From assembly GCA_023255835.1 (NCBI GenBank), contig JAGDVW010000032.1:1-7276 (forward strand): a DNA stretch of 7,276 bases, read 5' to 3'. How positions within the stretch are numbered: the first letter of the stretch is position 1; every line of letters starts with the position of its first letter. Both the position numbers and the translations under genes were made by a program. The stretch is from Candidatus Acetothermia bacterium (GTDB lineage: Bacteria; Bipolaricaulota; Bipolaricaulia; Bipolaricaulales; Bipolaricaulaceae). Positions 1 through 6,378 of the stretch are shown piece after piece. A model generated the notes under the pieces. That model did not search any database and was not told the origin of the DNA. It worked only from the letters and a program-made list of their open reading frames with translations.

Positions 1-1265
1 TCCACGATCCAGGCGAAGGCCCAGCGGTTTGCGGGGATGAGGCCCCGCGCCCGGGCCACCCAAAGGCGCAGCTCGCCCAAGGCTTGGGCCACGGTTTTGG
101 CCGGCCCAGCGGCCAAAAGGAGGAGGTCTCCGGGCTCAACCTGGGCCTGAAGCGCGGCTTCCTCCAAAACCCCGCTGGGAACGTGTTTAGTTAGGGGAGA
201 TTGGAGCCCATCCCCCGCTTTCAGCCAGATAAGCCCGCCCAATCCCGCCTTTTTTGCGATCTCCTCAAGTTTCCCCAGCTCAGAGCGGGAAAAACTCGCT
301 CCGCCGGGCACAGGAAGCCCCCGCACCACCCCGCCAGCCCGCAGGGCCCCTTCAAAAACTTGAAAACCGGAATGCGCAAAAACCTGGGAGAGGTCCACGA
401 TCTCTAGGCCAAAACGGAGGTCCGGCTTATCCGAGCCGTAACGGGCCATGGCCTCCGCGTAAGGGATGCGGGGGAAGGGCGTGTCGATCGCAACACCAAG
501 GGTTTCCCGAAAGACGTGGGCCACTAAGCCCTCCAAGAGGGCAAAGAGTTCCTCGGGGTCCTCCAAAAAGGCCATCTCCAAATCTAACTGGGTGAACTCC
601 GGCTGGCGGTCGGCCCGCAGGTCCTCATCCCGAAAACAGCGCACGATTTGGAAGTACCGCTCCACTCCGGAGCAGATGAGGATCTGCTTGAAGAGCTGGG
701 GGGATTGGGGGAGGGCGTAGAACTTCCCGGGCTCCAAACGGCTGGGGACGAGGAAGTCGCGGGCGCCCTCGGGGGTGGAACGGGTGAGCATCGGCGTTTC
801 CACCTCGATGAACCCTTGGGAGTCGAGGTACTGGCGGATGGCCAGGCAAACCTTGTGGCGGAGCCGCAAATTGCGTTGCATGCGCGGCCGGCGCAGGTCC
901 AAAAAGCGGTAGCGGAGGCGCGTTTCCTCACTGGCCTTGACCTCCTCATCGGGGAGAAACGGAAGGGGCTTGGATTTGGCCAAAACCTCCAGGTCCTCCA
1001 CGGCCACCTCCACGGCCCCGGTGGGGAGGCTCGGGTTTGGATTCTCCCGCGGCACCACTTTCCCCGTGACCCGGATTACATCCTCGCGGCCGAGCTCCCG
1101 CGCCTGGGGATCCCCGCGGAACACGAGCTGTACGATCCCCGAGGAATCGCGGAGGTCCACAAAGGTGAGGCTTCCGAAGTCGCGCACGGCCTGAACCCAA
1201 CCGGCCAGGGTCACCCGGCGTCCGATATCCTTTTCCCGGAGCTCGCCGCACCGCTCCCTTTTCAC
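1..1265 (-). CDS. aspS: Aspartyl-tRNA synthetase, bacterial type (C-terminus cut by window edge)
   Basis: Cytoplasmic class II synthetase that charges tRNA-Asp with aspartate using ATP. About 421 residues are visible of the usual 580 or so. Residues 1-105 form the anticodon-binding OB fold (GWVQAVRDFGSL at 22-33; F35 and Q46 align with the E. coli anticodon-contacting residues). Then come class II motif 1 around GFIEVETP (151-158) and STPEGARDF (163-171), the aspartate/ATP-site segment QSPQLFKQ (187-194), motif 2 FRDEDLRADRQPEF (211-224), and GSDKPDLR (277-284). The bacterial GAD insertion domain spans about 288-405. Motif 3 lies beyond the left edge. The GTG start at 1265-1263 fits because the N-terminus aligns without gaps to E. 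coli AspRS and a strong Shine-Dalgarno sequence precedes it. The gene begins 39 bases after the helicase-nuclease stop, so co-transcription is likely. Residue 30 is Phe where E. coli has Leu, which bears on tRNA specificity. Identity is near certain; Asp-only versus Asp/Asn specificity is open. Confidence 0.97.
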   Translation of the reverse strand, partial: MKRERCGELREKDIGRRVTLAGWVQAVRDFGSLTFVDLRDSSGIVQLVFRGDPQARELGREDVIRVTGKVVPRENPNPSLPTGAVEVAVEDLEVLAKSKPLPFLPDEEVKASEETRLRYRFLDLRRPRMQRNLRLRHKVCLAIRQYLDSQGFIEVETPMLTRSTPEGARDFLVPSRLEPGKFYALPQSPQLFKQILICSGVERYFQIVRCFRDEDLRADRQPEFTQLDLEMAFLEDPEELFALLEGLVAHVFRETLGVAIDTPFPRIPYAEAMARYGSDKPDLRFGLEIVDLSQVFAHSGFQVFEGALRAGGVVRGLPVPGGASFSRSELGKLEEIAKKAGLGGLIWLKAGDGLQSPLTKHVPSGVLEEAALQAQVEPGDLLLLAAGPAKTVAQALGELRLWVARARGLIPANRWAFAWIV

Positions 1266-1277
1266 TCCTCCCTCCTT
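1266..1277 (-). promoter_or_regulatory. Ribosome binding site of aspS
   Basis: The minus strand reads AAGGAGGGAGGA directly before GTG. The AAGGAGG core (1271-1277) sits 5 bases from the start codon, an ideal spacing. This decides the GTG start at 1265, since no ATG lies nearby in frame. Confidence 0.85.
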
Positions 1278-1287
1278 ACGAGCCCGG

Positions 1288-1293
1288 ATTGTA
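1288..1293 (-). promoter_or_regulatory. Possible -10 element of an aspS-proximal promoter
   Basis: The minus strand carries TACAAT, 5 of 6 matches to the sigma-70 -10 consensus, 22 bases upstream of the aspS GTG and inside the 39-base gap after the helicase gene. The matching -35 region falls in the end of the helicase gene and is poor (about 3 of 6). aspS could therefore have its own promoter as well as read-through from the helicase gene. This is inference from sequence only. Confidence 0.3.
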
Positions 1294-1304
1294 CGCGTTT
1301 TGCC

Positions 1305-4217
1305 CTAAAGGGGCAGGGCTGCCGGGCAGATGGTGCGGTACGCGCAATAGTGGCAGGCGGAATAGGAGGGTCTCGGTTGAAAATCCTCGCGGCGGATCCC
1401 GTCTGCGGCCTCTTGGATCGCCTCCCAGGCCCAACGCAAAGTTTTCTCCGTGGGCTCGGCCCGTCCCACCACCACCCCCGGGGTCAAAAACCGAAGTTGT
1501 AGTTCCCTTGGAAGCTCGCCGAACATGCGCTGATAGGCCAAAGTGTATATCGCCAGCTGCAAAGACTCCTGCACCCGGCGATCCGCCGCTTCCACCTTCA
1601 CCTCGGAAGTCTTGTAGTCGATGAGCAAGGCTCCATCCCGACGGCGATCCACCCGATCCCAATAGCCGATGACCTTGATCCCTTCCTCCTCAAAGGCGAA
1701 AAATTGCTCCACAAAGGTGGGACGGGAGCCTTCCTCCTCCTCGAACTCGTAAAAGTGGCGCAATGATTCCTGGCCGTGGCGGCGGAGCTCCTCCTCGTGG
1801 GCGGCGGAAAGGAAACCCTCCGATTTCCAGGCCCGCTCGAAAACCGCCAAAAGCTCGGGCAAAGAGACGCTGCGCCCTTGCTTTTTAGCAAGATGGTAAG
1901 TTTGGATGGCCTGGTGCACGGCGTTCCCCAAGATGACGGTGGGATGAAGGCGAATGGGAACGCGCAGGACATGGATGTATTTGTATTTGAGGGGACAGGT
2001 GAGCCAGTCATCCACCTGGCGGAAGGAAAGCTGAAGGGGGCCCGCAAGCTTCGCGGGGATAACGGGGGTGGGCGTTTGGGCGGCCCGGCTTATGCGGAAA
2101 AGCGGGGAAGTGGCGGGAGCCCGCGCCCCGAGGTTTTCCTCGCCCAGCGCCTCCACCACAAACCGCGAAATTTTGGCCGGCCTTTTCCGCGGCTCCTCCC
2201 CCGGCAGCCGATAATCGTCGGCGGAAAGGAGGAAAAGGTAACGCTTGGCCCTGGTCATCCCCACATAAAAAAGGCGACGCTGTTCCTCCACATGGGCCAC
2301 GTCCGGAGGGAGATCCTCCAAAACCAAGTCCCTGGGGAGGGAGAAAACGGGCCGCTGGATCCGCCCGGGGAAGAAGTCCTCCACGAGGCCGGTGAGGAAA
2401 ACCGCGGTGAATTCCCGCCCTTTGGCTTGGTGGAAGGTCATCACTTGAACTGCGTCCATCCCGGGTTCGGCCTCGCCAACCATCGGGTTCCAGCCCAGCT
2501 CCCGGAGCTCTTCCACGTAGCGCACAAACCAAGGGACGCGGTCGTAGCGGGCCACCTCCTCGAAGCGCCGAACCACTTCCTCAAAGAACGCGGCGATGTT
2601 TTCCAAGGCCCGGCGGGACTGAGGGGAAATGTCCTGGGCCAGCCGGCTCAAATATCCGGTGCGCTCGGCGAGGAAGTGGTAGAGGACTTGCCCTGTGGGC
2701 GAGCTGCGCGCCAGCGCCTCGCAGTGCCCAAGATCCGCGAGGGCTTGGCGGGCCGTGCTCAACCCCTCGGGCGATAACCCCCCCTTCTCCACCGCCTCCT
2801 CCAGAAGGGCCCGCAGAGGGCGGTGCATCCGCTGGGAGAGGGCGGTGAGGTGTGCGAGATCCGCGCCGTCCATGCGGTAGATGGGCGAGCCCAAAAGGTG
2901 ATAAAGGGACTGATCGTCCCGGGGATCCGCAAGGGCCCGGAGGAAGGACATGAGGAGCTTTATTTCCTCTTGGTCGAAAAGGCCGGCCCGATATCCGCCG
3001 GCCAAGGTCCAGGGAACCCCGGCCTCGGATAGCGCGCGCAGATATGGCTCCGGCCGATATCGATTCCGGTACAAGATGGCCATTTCCCCATAAGGGATGC
3101 CCTCACCATGAAGTTCCCGGGCCTTTTCCGCCACATAAGCCGCCTCCTCCACCACCGTGGGGAAATGCCTGTGCACAGGGTCTAAACCCGGGCCGAACGC
3201 CGAGCGCAAATCCTTGGTGATGGAATGGGGGATCTCCCCGCGAATGGACAAAGCCTCCAGCCGATAGGCATTTTGCCGGATGAGGCGCACCGCACAGTCC
3301 AAGATCTTCTGCGTGGACCGAAAATTGTGGGTCAAAACCACAACTTTGCTTTCCGGGAAAGCCCGGAGGAAAGCGAGGAGATTATCCCAAGGGACTCCCC
3401 GGAAGCCGTAGATGGCCTGATCATCGTCCCCGACCACGGTCACGTTTCCATGCCCGGCGAGGAGGGTGACCAAGCGCAACTCCGCGCGGCTCGTATCCTG
3501 AAATTCGTCGGCAAGAACGTAAGGGAAACGCTCGTGGTATTCGGAGAGAAGCGAAGGATGGGTAAGGAGAAGGTCCACGCATTTTAAAATCAAGTCGCCG
3601 AAATCGACCAGGCCTTCTTGGGAAAGGAGCTCCTGATAAACCTGATAAACCTCGGCTAGCTCCCGATGCAGTTCCCGTTCATCCGGGGAGAGGGAATGCC
3701 GATGTTCCTCCCACCAGCGGAGGTATTCCTTTGGGGTGATGGCCTCGTCCTTAGCCCGCTGGATCAGGGAAAGGAGGGGGGAGAGGAAGGAAAGGGGACG
3801 GCGCAGGGCCTGGGGGCGAAGCCTTCGGAGGGGAAGCTCCGTGAGGTGATCGAGGAGGAACACGCGTTGGTCCCACTCGTCCAGGACCTTGAAATCCGGG
3901 GGAAGGCCGGCCAAGGGCGCGTTCTCCCTGAGGATCCGCTCACACACCGAATGGTAAGTGGCGACCCAGGCGTCCAAAGCAGCATAACGGATCCATTCGA
4001 AGGCCCTGTCGAGCATCTCCTCCGCGGCCTGGTTGGAGAAGGTGAAAACAAGGAGCTGGCTCGGCCTTTTCACGAACCCTTCAGCTATGAGGTAAGCGAT
4101 GCGCCTGGCGATCACCGTGGTCTTCCCCGTCCCGACGCCAGCCAAAACGAGAAGAGGGCCTGGACCATGGGTCACGGCCTCCCGCTGCTCCTCGGTCAAA
4201 CCCTGCAAAATCTCCAT
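1305..4217 (-). CDS. UvrD/PcrA-type helicase fused to Fe-S PD-(D/E)XK nuclease (AddAB/AdnAB-like)
   Basis: A 970-residue ATP-dependent DNA helicase-nuclease, probably acting in double-strand break or damaged-DNA processing. SF1A motifs in order: Q-motif Gln11; Walker A AGVGTGKTT (26-34); motif Ia FTFSNQAAEEM (58-68); Walker B ADEFQDTS (236-243); motif III GDDDQAIYGFRG (263-274); motif IV THNFRS (296-301); motif V TFHQAKGREF (594-603); motif VI QRRLFYVGMTRA (646-657). From about 725 a RecB/AddB-type nuclease follows: GNAVH (764-768), DRVD (854-857), DYK (867-869), then ESLQLAIY. Four cysteines, C741, C955, C958 and C964, match the AddB/Cas4 4Fe-4S pattern (one early Cys, then CxxC-x5-C). All catalytic residues look intact. 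An in-frame TAA 12 bases upstream fixes the ATG start; there is no good Shine-Dalgarno sequence. Walker A has Val28 where Ala or Pro is usual. No AddA/AddB-like partner is visible. aspS follows on the same strand. Domain content is certain; the exact pathway is inferred. Confidence 0.95.
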   Translation of the reverse strand: MEILQGLTEEQREAVTHGPGPLLVLAGVGTGKTTVIARRIAYLIAEGFVKRPSQLLVFTFSNQAAEEMLDRAFEWIRYAALDAWVATYHSVCERILRENAPLAGLPPDFKVLDEWDQRVFLLDHLTELPLRRLRPQALRRPLSFLSPLLSLIQRAKDEAITPKEYLRWWEEHRHSLSPDERELHRELAEVYQVYQELLSQEGLVDFGDLILKCVDLLLTHPSLLSEYHERFPYVLADEFQDTSRAELRLVTLLAGHGNVTVVGDDDQAIYGFRGVPWDNLLAFLRAFPESKVVVLTHNFRSTQKILDCAVRLIRQNAYRLEALSIRGEIPHSITKDLRSAFGPGLDPVHRHFPTVVEEAAYVAEKARELHGEGIPYGEMAILYRNRYRPEPYLRALSEAGVPWTLAGGYRAGLFDQEEIKLLMSFLRALADPRDDQSLYHLLGSPIYRMDGADLAHLTALSQRMHRPLRALLEEAVEKGGLSPEGLSTARQALADLGHCEALARSSPTGQVLYHFLAERTGYLSRLAQDISPQSRRALENIAAFFEEVVRRFEEVARYDRVPWFVRYVEELRELGWNPMVGEAEPGMDAVQVMTFHQAKGREFTAVFLTGLVEDFFPGRIQRPVFSLPRDLVLEDLPPDVAHVEEQRRLFYVGMTRAKRYLFLLSADDYRLPGEEPRKRPAKISRFVVEALGEENLGARAPATSPLFRISRAAQTPTPVIPAKLAGPLQLSFRQVDDWLTCPLKYKYIHVLRVPIRLHPTVILGNAVHQAIQTYHLAKKQGRSVSLPELLAVFERAWKSEGFLSAAHEEELRRHGQESLRHFYEFEEEEGSRPTFVEQFFAFEEEGIKVIGYWDRVDRRRDGALLIDYKTSEVKVEAADRRVQESLQLAIYTLAYQRMFGELPRELQLRFLTPGVVVGRAEPTEKTLRWAWEAIQEAADGIRREDFQPRPSYSACHYCAYRTICPAALPL

Positions 4218-4226
4218 TCCCCAAGA

Positions 4227-4232
4227 AGTTTA
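4227..4232 (-). promoter_or_regulatory. Possible -10 element of the helicase-nuclease gene
   Basis: The minus strand reads TAAACT (TAnnnT pattern) nine bases before the ATG, in the 60-base divergent gap. With so short a distance the transcript would be leaderless or nearly so, which fits the lack of a clear Shine-Dalgarno sequence (only GGGGA abutting the ATG). No convincing -35 box is seen. Confidence 0.35.
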
Positions 4233-4241
4233 CCCCGCTCC

Positions 4242-4271
4242 CTGGCACGGGAAAGGGTTCCCCCTTATCCT
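4242..4271 (+). promoter_or_regulatory. Possible promoter of the small membrane-anchored protein gene
   Basis: A -35-like CTGGCA (4242-4247, 4 of 6 to TTGACA) and a -10-like TATCCT (4266-4271) are separated by 18 bases. The -10 ends only six bases before the ATG at 4278, so the message would be leaderless or start within a few bases of the ATG. The only Shine-Dalgarno-like bases, AAGG (4273-4276), are one base from the ATG and too close to work. Sequence inference only. Confidence 0.4.
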
Positions 4272-4277
4272 TAAGGC

Positions 4278-4685
4278 ATGCAGCCGTTTCATCTTTTCCT
4301 CCTTTTGGCCCTTTTGGGGACGGTGGTGGTGATGGGTTATCTCACCGTGACCGATTGCGCAAAGGCCGAGCTTGTGACTTTGACTGGCACGGTGGTAGGG
4401 AAAACGGTGGGGACAGTGGAACGCGAGCAGACGGTGGTGGTGGGCGGTTGTCCGGCTTGCCCCGGCTCCAAACCGGAAACGCGGGTGGTTCGGGTGAGCG
4501 AGGAGGTTTACTACCTGCTCGTGGAGGTCGAGGAAAACGGGGTGAAGAAGACCCAGCGTTTTTTGGTGAGCGAGGAGGTTTATCGGAAGACCGAGCCCGG
4601 CGTAGCTGTGGAGGTCCGTTATTTGCAGGGCAAACTCCGCGGCACGATCTGCACCCAGCCGGAGCTGATTTTCCTGGGATCCTAG
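4278..4685 (+). CDS. Small membrane-anchored or secreted protein of unknown function, CPxC-containing
   Basis: I do not recognise the family. The 135-residue product starts with a hydrophobic helix (about 4-23) and few charges, so it is a signal anchor or signal peptide; the rest would lie outside the membrane. The outer part (about 31-133) alternates hydrophobic and polar residues with many Val and Thr, suggesting a small beta-rich domain. Cysteines are C27 just after the helix, C58 and C61 in a GGCPAC motif, and C125. They could make disulfides or bind a metal, but nothing shows a thioredoxin fold. C27 lacks a convincing lipobox (residues before it are TVTD). VSEEVY occurs twice, at 73-78 and 97-102, encoded by an identical 18-bp repeat. 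The gene is divergent from the helicase and ends 41 bases before a tRNA on the same strand. The intact frame, TAG stop and protein-like composition make it probably real; function unknown. Confidence 0.75.
   Translation: MQPFHLFLLLALLGTVVVMGYLTVTDCAKAELVTLTGTVVGKTVGTVEREQTVVVGGCPACPGSKPETRVVRVSEEVYYLLVEVEENGVKKTQRFLVSEEVYRKTEPGVAVEVRYLQGKLRGTICTQPELIFLGS
4493..4582 (+). repeat. Exact 18-bp direct repeat inside the small-protein gene
   Basis: GGTGAGCGAGGAGGTTTA occurs at 4493-4510 and again at 4565-4582, exactly 72 bases (24 codons) apart and in the same frame. Each copy encodes VSEEVY. The residues after each copy do not align, so only the short element is repeated. Confidence 0.85.
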
Positions 4686-4710
4686 GGTGGCGGGCGAAAT
4701 ATCCGGGGGA

Positions 4711-4716
4711 TAAGAT
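4711..4716 (+). promoter_or_regulatory. Possible -10 element of the tRNA-Arg gene
   Basis: TAAGAT (4 of 6 to TATAAT) lies ten bases before the mature tRNA 5' end, in the 41-base gap after the small-protein gene. This would start transcription just upstream of the tRNA. The -35 region (GTGGCG, 4687-4692) is weak, so read-through from the upstream gene is also possible. Confidence 0.35.
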
Positions 4717-4726
4717 AGTTTTGGCT

Positions 4727-4800
4727 GCGCCCGTAGCTCAGTAGGACAGAGCGGCCGCTTCCTAAGCGGCAGGCCGCAGGTTCGAGTCCTGCCGGGCGCA
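4727..4800 (+). tRNA. tRNA-Arg, anticodon CCU
   Basis: A complete 74-base cloverleaf. The acceptor stem GCGCCCG (4727-4733) pairs fully with CGGGCGC (4793-4799). The D stem is GCTC/GAGC (4736-4739 and 4749-4752), with GG and A20 in the D loop. The anticodon stem GCCGC/GCGGC (4754-4758 and 4766-4770) closes the seven-base loop TTCCTAA, giving anticodon CCT (4761-4763), which reads AGG. The T stem GCAGG/CCTGC encloses TTCGAGT. The variable loop is five bases and the discriminator is A4800. CCA is not encoded (CTC follows), so the end must be added by CCA nucleotidyltransferase. A20 and discriminator A fit bacterial arginine identity. The gene converges with the ABC permease gene, whose stop is 22 bases away; TTTTT at 4820-4824 may help end transcription. 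Confidence 0.95.
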
Positions 4801-4822
4801 CTCCTCTCAATTTGCGGCCTTT

Positions 4823-5623
4823 TTAAAAGCCTTCCAGGCCGTGGTGGCGGGCCAGGCGCTCAAAACGGAGAAGGGCCCACCAGCCCAAGGCGAGGTACCC
4901 GACGGCCAAAAGGCCAAGGAGCCCAAGCTCGTGGGGCAAGGGGAAAAAGGACTTTGTTCCAAGCCAGAGGGCCCGCAGGGCATCCACCCCATAAGTGAAG
5001 GGAAAAGCCAGGGACAAAGCCCGCAGCGGCTGAGGCAGAAAGGCCACGGAGAAGAAGACCCCGCCCAAAAGGGGCGCGCTGTTTCCCAAAATCTGCACGA
5101 TGGAGTCCGCGTCTCTAAAGCGCAAGGTTAAGCCAAAAAGAAGGAAGGCGAAACCATAGGAAGCGGCCAAAGAGACCAACCAAACAAGGATGGCCAGGGC
5201 CCAACGGGGCCATGGGGGAACGCCGGAGAGGGCGAGGAAGACGGCAAGAACGAAAGCAGAGGGCAGAATTTCCCCAGCCAGGCGCGCCCCAGACCAGCCC
5301 AGGATCAAACCCAGGCGCGAAATCCGCGTGCAAAGAAGGGACTCCAAAACTCCCTGCCGCATGGCTCGCTCCAACGAAAACGCGATGGACCAAATGACCT
5401 CCACGAAGTTCCAATACAGGGCGCCAAGCAAGGCATAGCCGAGATAATTGGCCGTGCCTGTCCGATTCAGAAACTCCGTGGCCAGGCCCAAATCCTTGCC
5501 CCAAAAGCCAAGGAGAACAGCGGGCAGGGCGATGGCCACCGGAAAAACCAGGGACCAGCGGTAAAACCCGTACCGAAACAGTATTTTCCAGGAATACAAA
5601 AACAGGTTCCACGCCGGGCGCAT
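4823..5623 (-). CDS. ABC-2 type transporter permease, second subunit
   Basis: A 266-residue inner-membrane subunit of an ABC exporter. Hydrophobic segments lie at about 23-40, 58-82, 104-133, 140-166, 176-196 and 232-254, the six-helix layout of ABC-2 permeases. A cytoplasmic stretch, MRQGVLESLL (88-97), matches the conserved coupling region of the family, and FPFTYGVDALRAL (207-219) matches its late signature. The ATG at 5623 shares its A with the TGA of the upstream permease (TGATG), and AGGGGAG (5629-5635) sits five bases before it, so the start is secure. The frame is open to an ATG at 5872, but that 83-residue Arg/Pro/Gly-rich extension lies over the other permease gene and is not coding. 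The gene is last in the operon and presumably pairs with permease 1. Substrate unknown. Confidence 0.92.
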   Translation of the reverse strand: MRPAWNLFLYSWKILFRYGFYRWSLVFPVAIALPAVLLGFWGKDLGLATEFLNRTGTANYLGYALLGALYWNFVEVIWSIAFSLERAMRQGVLESLLCTRISRLGLILGWSGARLAGEILPSAFVLAVFLALSGVPPWPRWALAILVWLVSLAASYGFAFLLFGLTLRFRDADSIVQILGNSAPLLGGVFFSVAFLPQPLRALSLAFPFTYGVDALRALWLGTKSFFPLPHELGLLGLLAVGYLALGWWALLRFERLARHHGLEGF

Positions 5624-6378
5624 CAGAACTCCCCTGTGGTTCCTGCGGCCCTCATGCGCCGCTCCGCGGCCACCAAAAGCGCCTTGCCAAGGAAAAAGTA
5701 GAGGAGGCCAAGAGCGAGTAGGATGGGAATCCCCTCGACGGGGCGACCGAGGATTGTGGCGCGGGCGGCTTCGATCCCGTAGGAGAGGGGGATGGCCCGG
5801 GAGAGGAGCCAAAGGGCGCGGGGCAGATCCCGGCTGGGCCTGGTTACCCCGGAAAGGGCGCCCAACCCCCACTGCACAAGGTCATAAAGCACAAACGGCT
5901 TCTTATAAATAAGCGCCACCGCCGCTAAGGCCAACATGAATCCGGCCAAGCCGAATCCGCTGAGAACGACGATCCCCCAAAATTGCCACCAAGGAAGCCG
6001 TAGAGGAACCCCAAAGAAAAAGAACCAGGCCAGCATTGTGCCCGTGATGTATAGGTTTTCCAGCACCATTACCACGGCTTTGGCCAAAAGGAGGTGAAAA
6101 ATGGTGATGGGGTGCACAACAAGGGTCTCAAAAATCCCCTCCTCCATGTCCTCTTCCAGACCCAACGCCACCGCTCCAAGCAAGGTGGAAAGCCAATACC
6201 ACAAAAGAAGTCCAACCGCCACGGAATCCAAAAGTTCGTGGCTAAAGCCGAAAAGCTTGGCGAAAAAGATGTAGGGCGCGACGATGAAGGCCGGGGAGAT
6301 CGCATAGTTTGCGAAATCCAGGGGATATGCGCGAAGATAAAGGAGCTCCTTTCGGATCAAGGCCCAGATGGCCCTCAT
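5623..6378 (-). CDS. ABC-2 type transporter permease, first subunit
   Basis: A 251-residue inner-membrane subunit forming a heterodimeric channel with the next gene product. The N-terminus MRAIWALIRKELLYLRAYP is the amphipathic cytoplasmic segment typical of ABC-2 permeases. Membrane helices are at about 23-43, 51-74, 97-124, 132-157 and 214-238, with a weaker one near 162-178. The loop MEEGIFETLVVHP (78-90) is the conserved ATPase-coupling region, and IPLSYGIEAAR (196-206) is the family's late motif. The ATG overlaps the stop of the ATPase gene by four bases (ATGA), and AAAGGAGGAGGA just before it is a very strong ribosome site. Sequence similarity to permease 2 is low, as usual for heteromeric exporters. 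The transported molecule cannot be read from the sequence; drug, lipid, polysaccharide and peptide export are all known for this family. Confidence 0.93.
   Translation of the reverse strand: MRAIWALIRKELLYLRAYPLDFANYAISPAFIVAPYIFFAKLFGFSHELLDSVAVGLLLWYWLSTLLGAVALGLEEDMEEGIFETLVVHPITIFHLLLAKAVVMVLENLYITGTMLAWFFFFGVPLRLPWWQFWGIVVLSGFGLAGFMLALAAVALIYKKPFVLYDLVQWGLGALSGVTRPSRDLPRALWLLSRAIPLSYGIEAARATILGRPVEGIPILLALGLLYFFLGKALLVAAERRMRAAGTTGEF

Noticed and set aside
1303..1325. Short hairpin (GCCCT/AGGGC) at the helicase stop codon
   Set aside because: A five-pair stem followed on the transcribed strand by AAAA, not a U run, so it is not an intrinsic terminator.
648..1502. Long plus-strand open frame (284 codons) over aspS and the end of the helicase gene
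   Set aside because: It is antisense to strongly conserved AspRS and nuclease motifs and spans two real genes. It has Gly/Pro/Leu-rich, low-complexity composition, as GC-rich shadow frames do.
1776..2777. Plus-strand open frame (333 codons) antisense to the helicase gene
   Set aside because: It lies wholly over helicase motifs V and VI and the start of the nuclease domain. The product has no recognisable domain and shadow-like composition.
3666..4274. Plus-strand open frame over the helicase N-terminus, running into the divergent gap
   Set aside because: Antisense to Walker A and motif Ia. Nothing in the product resembles a known protein.
4727..4800. tRNA gene as an integration site for a mobile element
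   Set aside because: No integrase, no repeated 3' tRNA fragment and no atypical genes nearby; both flanks are ordinary chromosomal genes.
4772..4824. Terminator after the tRNA: GGCCGC (4772-4777) pairing with GCGGCC (4814-4819) followed by TTTTT
   Set aside because: The left arm is part of the tRNA variable loop and T stem, so the hairpin would compete with the tRNA fold across a 36-base loop. The T run may still matter, but I cannot support a defined terminator.
4816..4831. Near-palindrome GGCCTTTTTAAAAGCC at the convergent junction as a two-way terminator
   Set aside because: Only three G-C pairs, then A-T pairs with no room for a loop. It largely comprises the permease stop codon and last codons.
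5624..5872. 83-residue N-terminal extension of permease 2 back to an ATG at 5872
   Set aside because: It would overlap the permease 1 gene by about 250 bases and is Arg/Pro/Gly-rich. The ATG at 5623 has a well-spaced Shine-Dalgarno sequence and gives a normal ABC-2 permease N-terminus.
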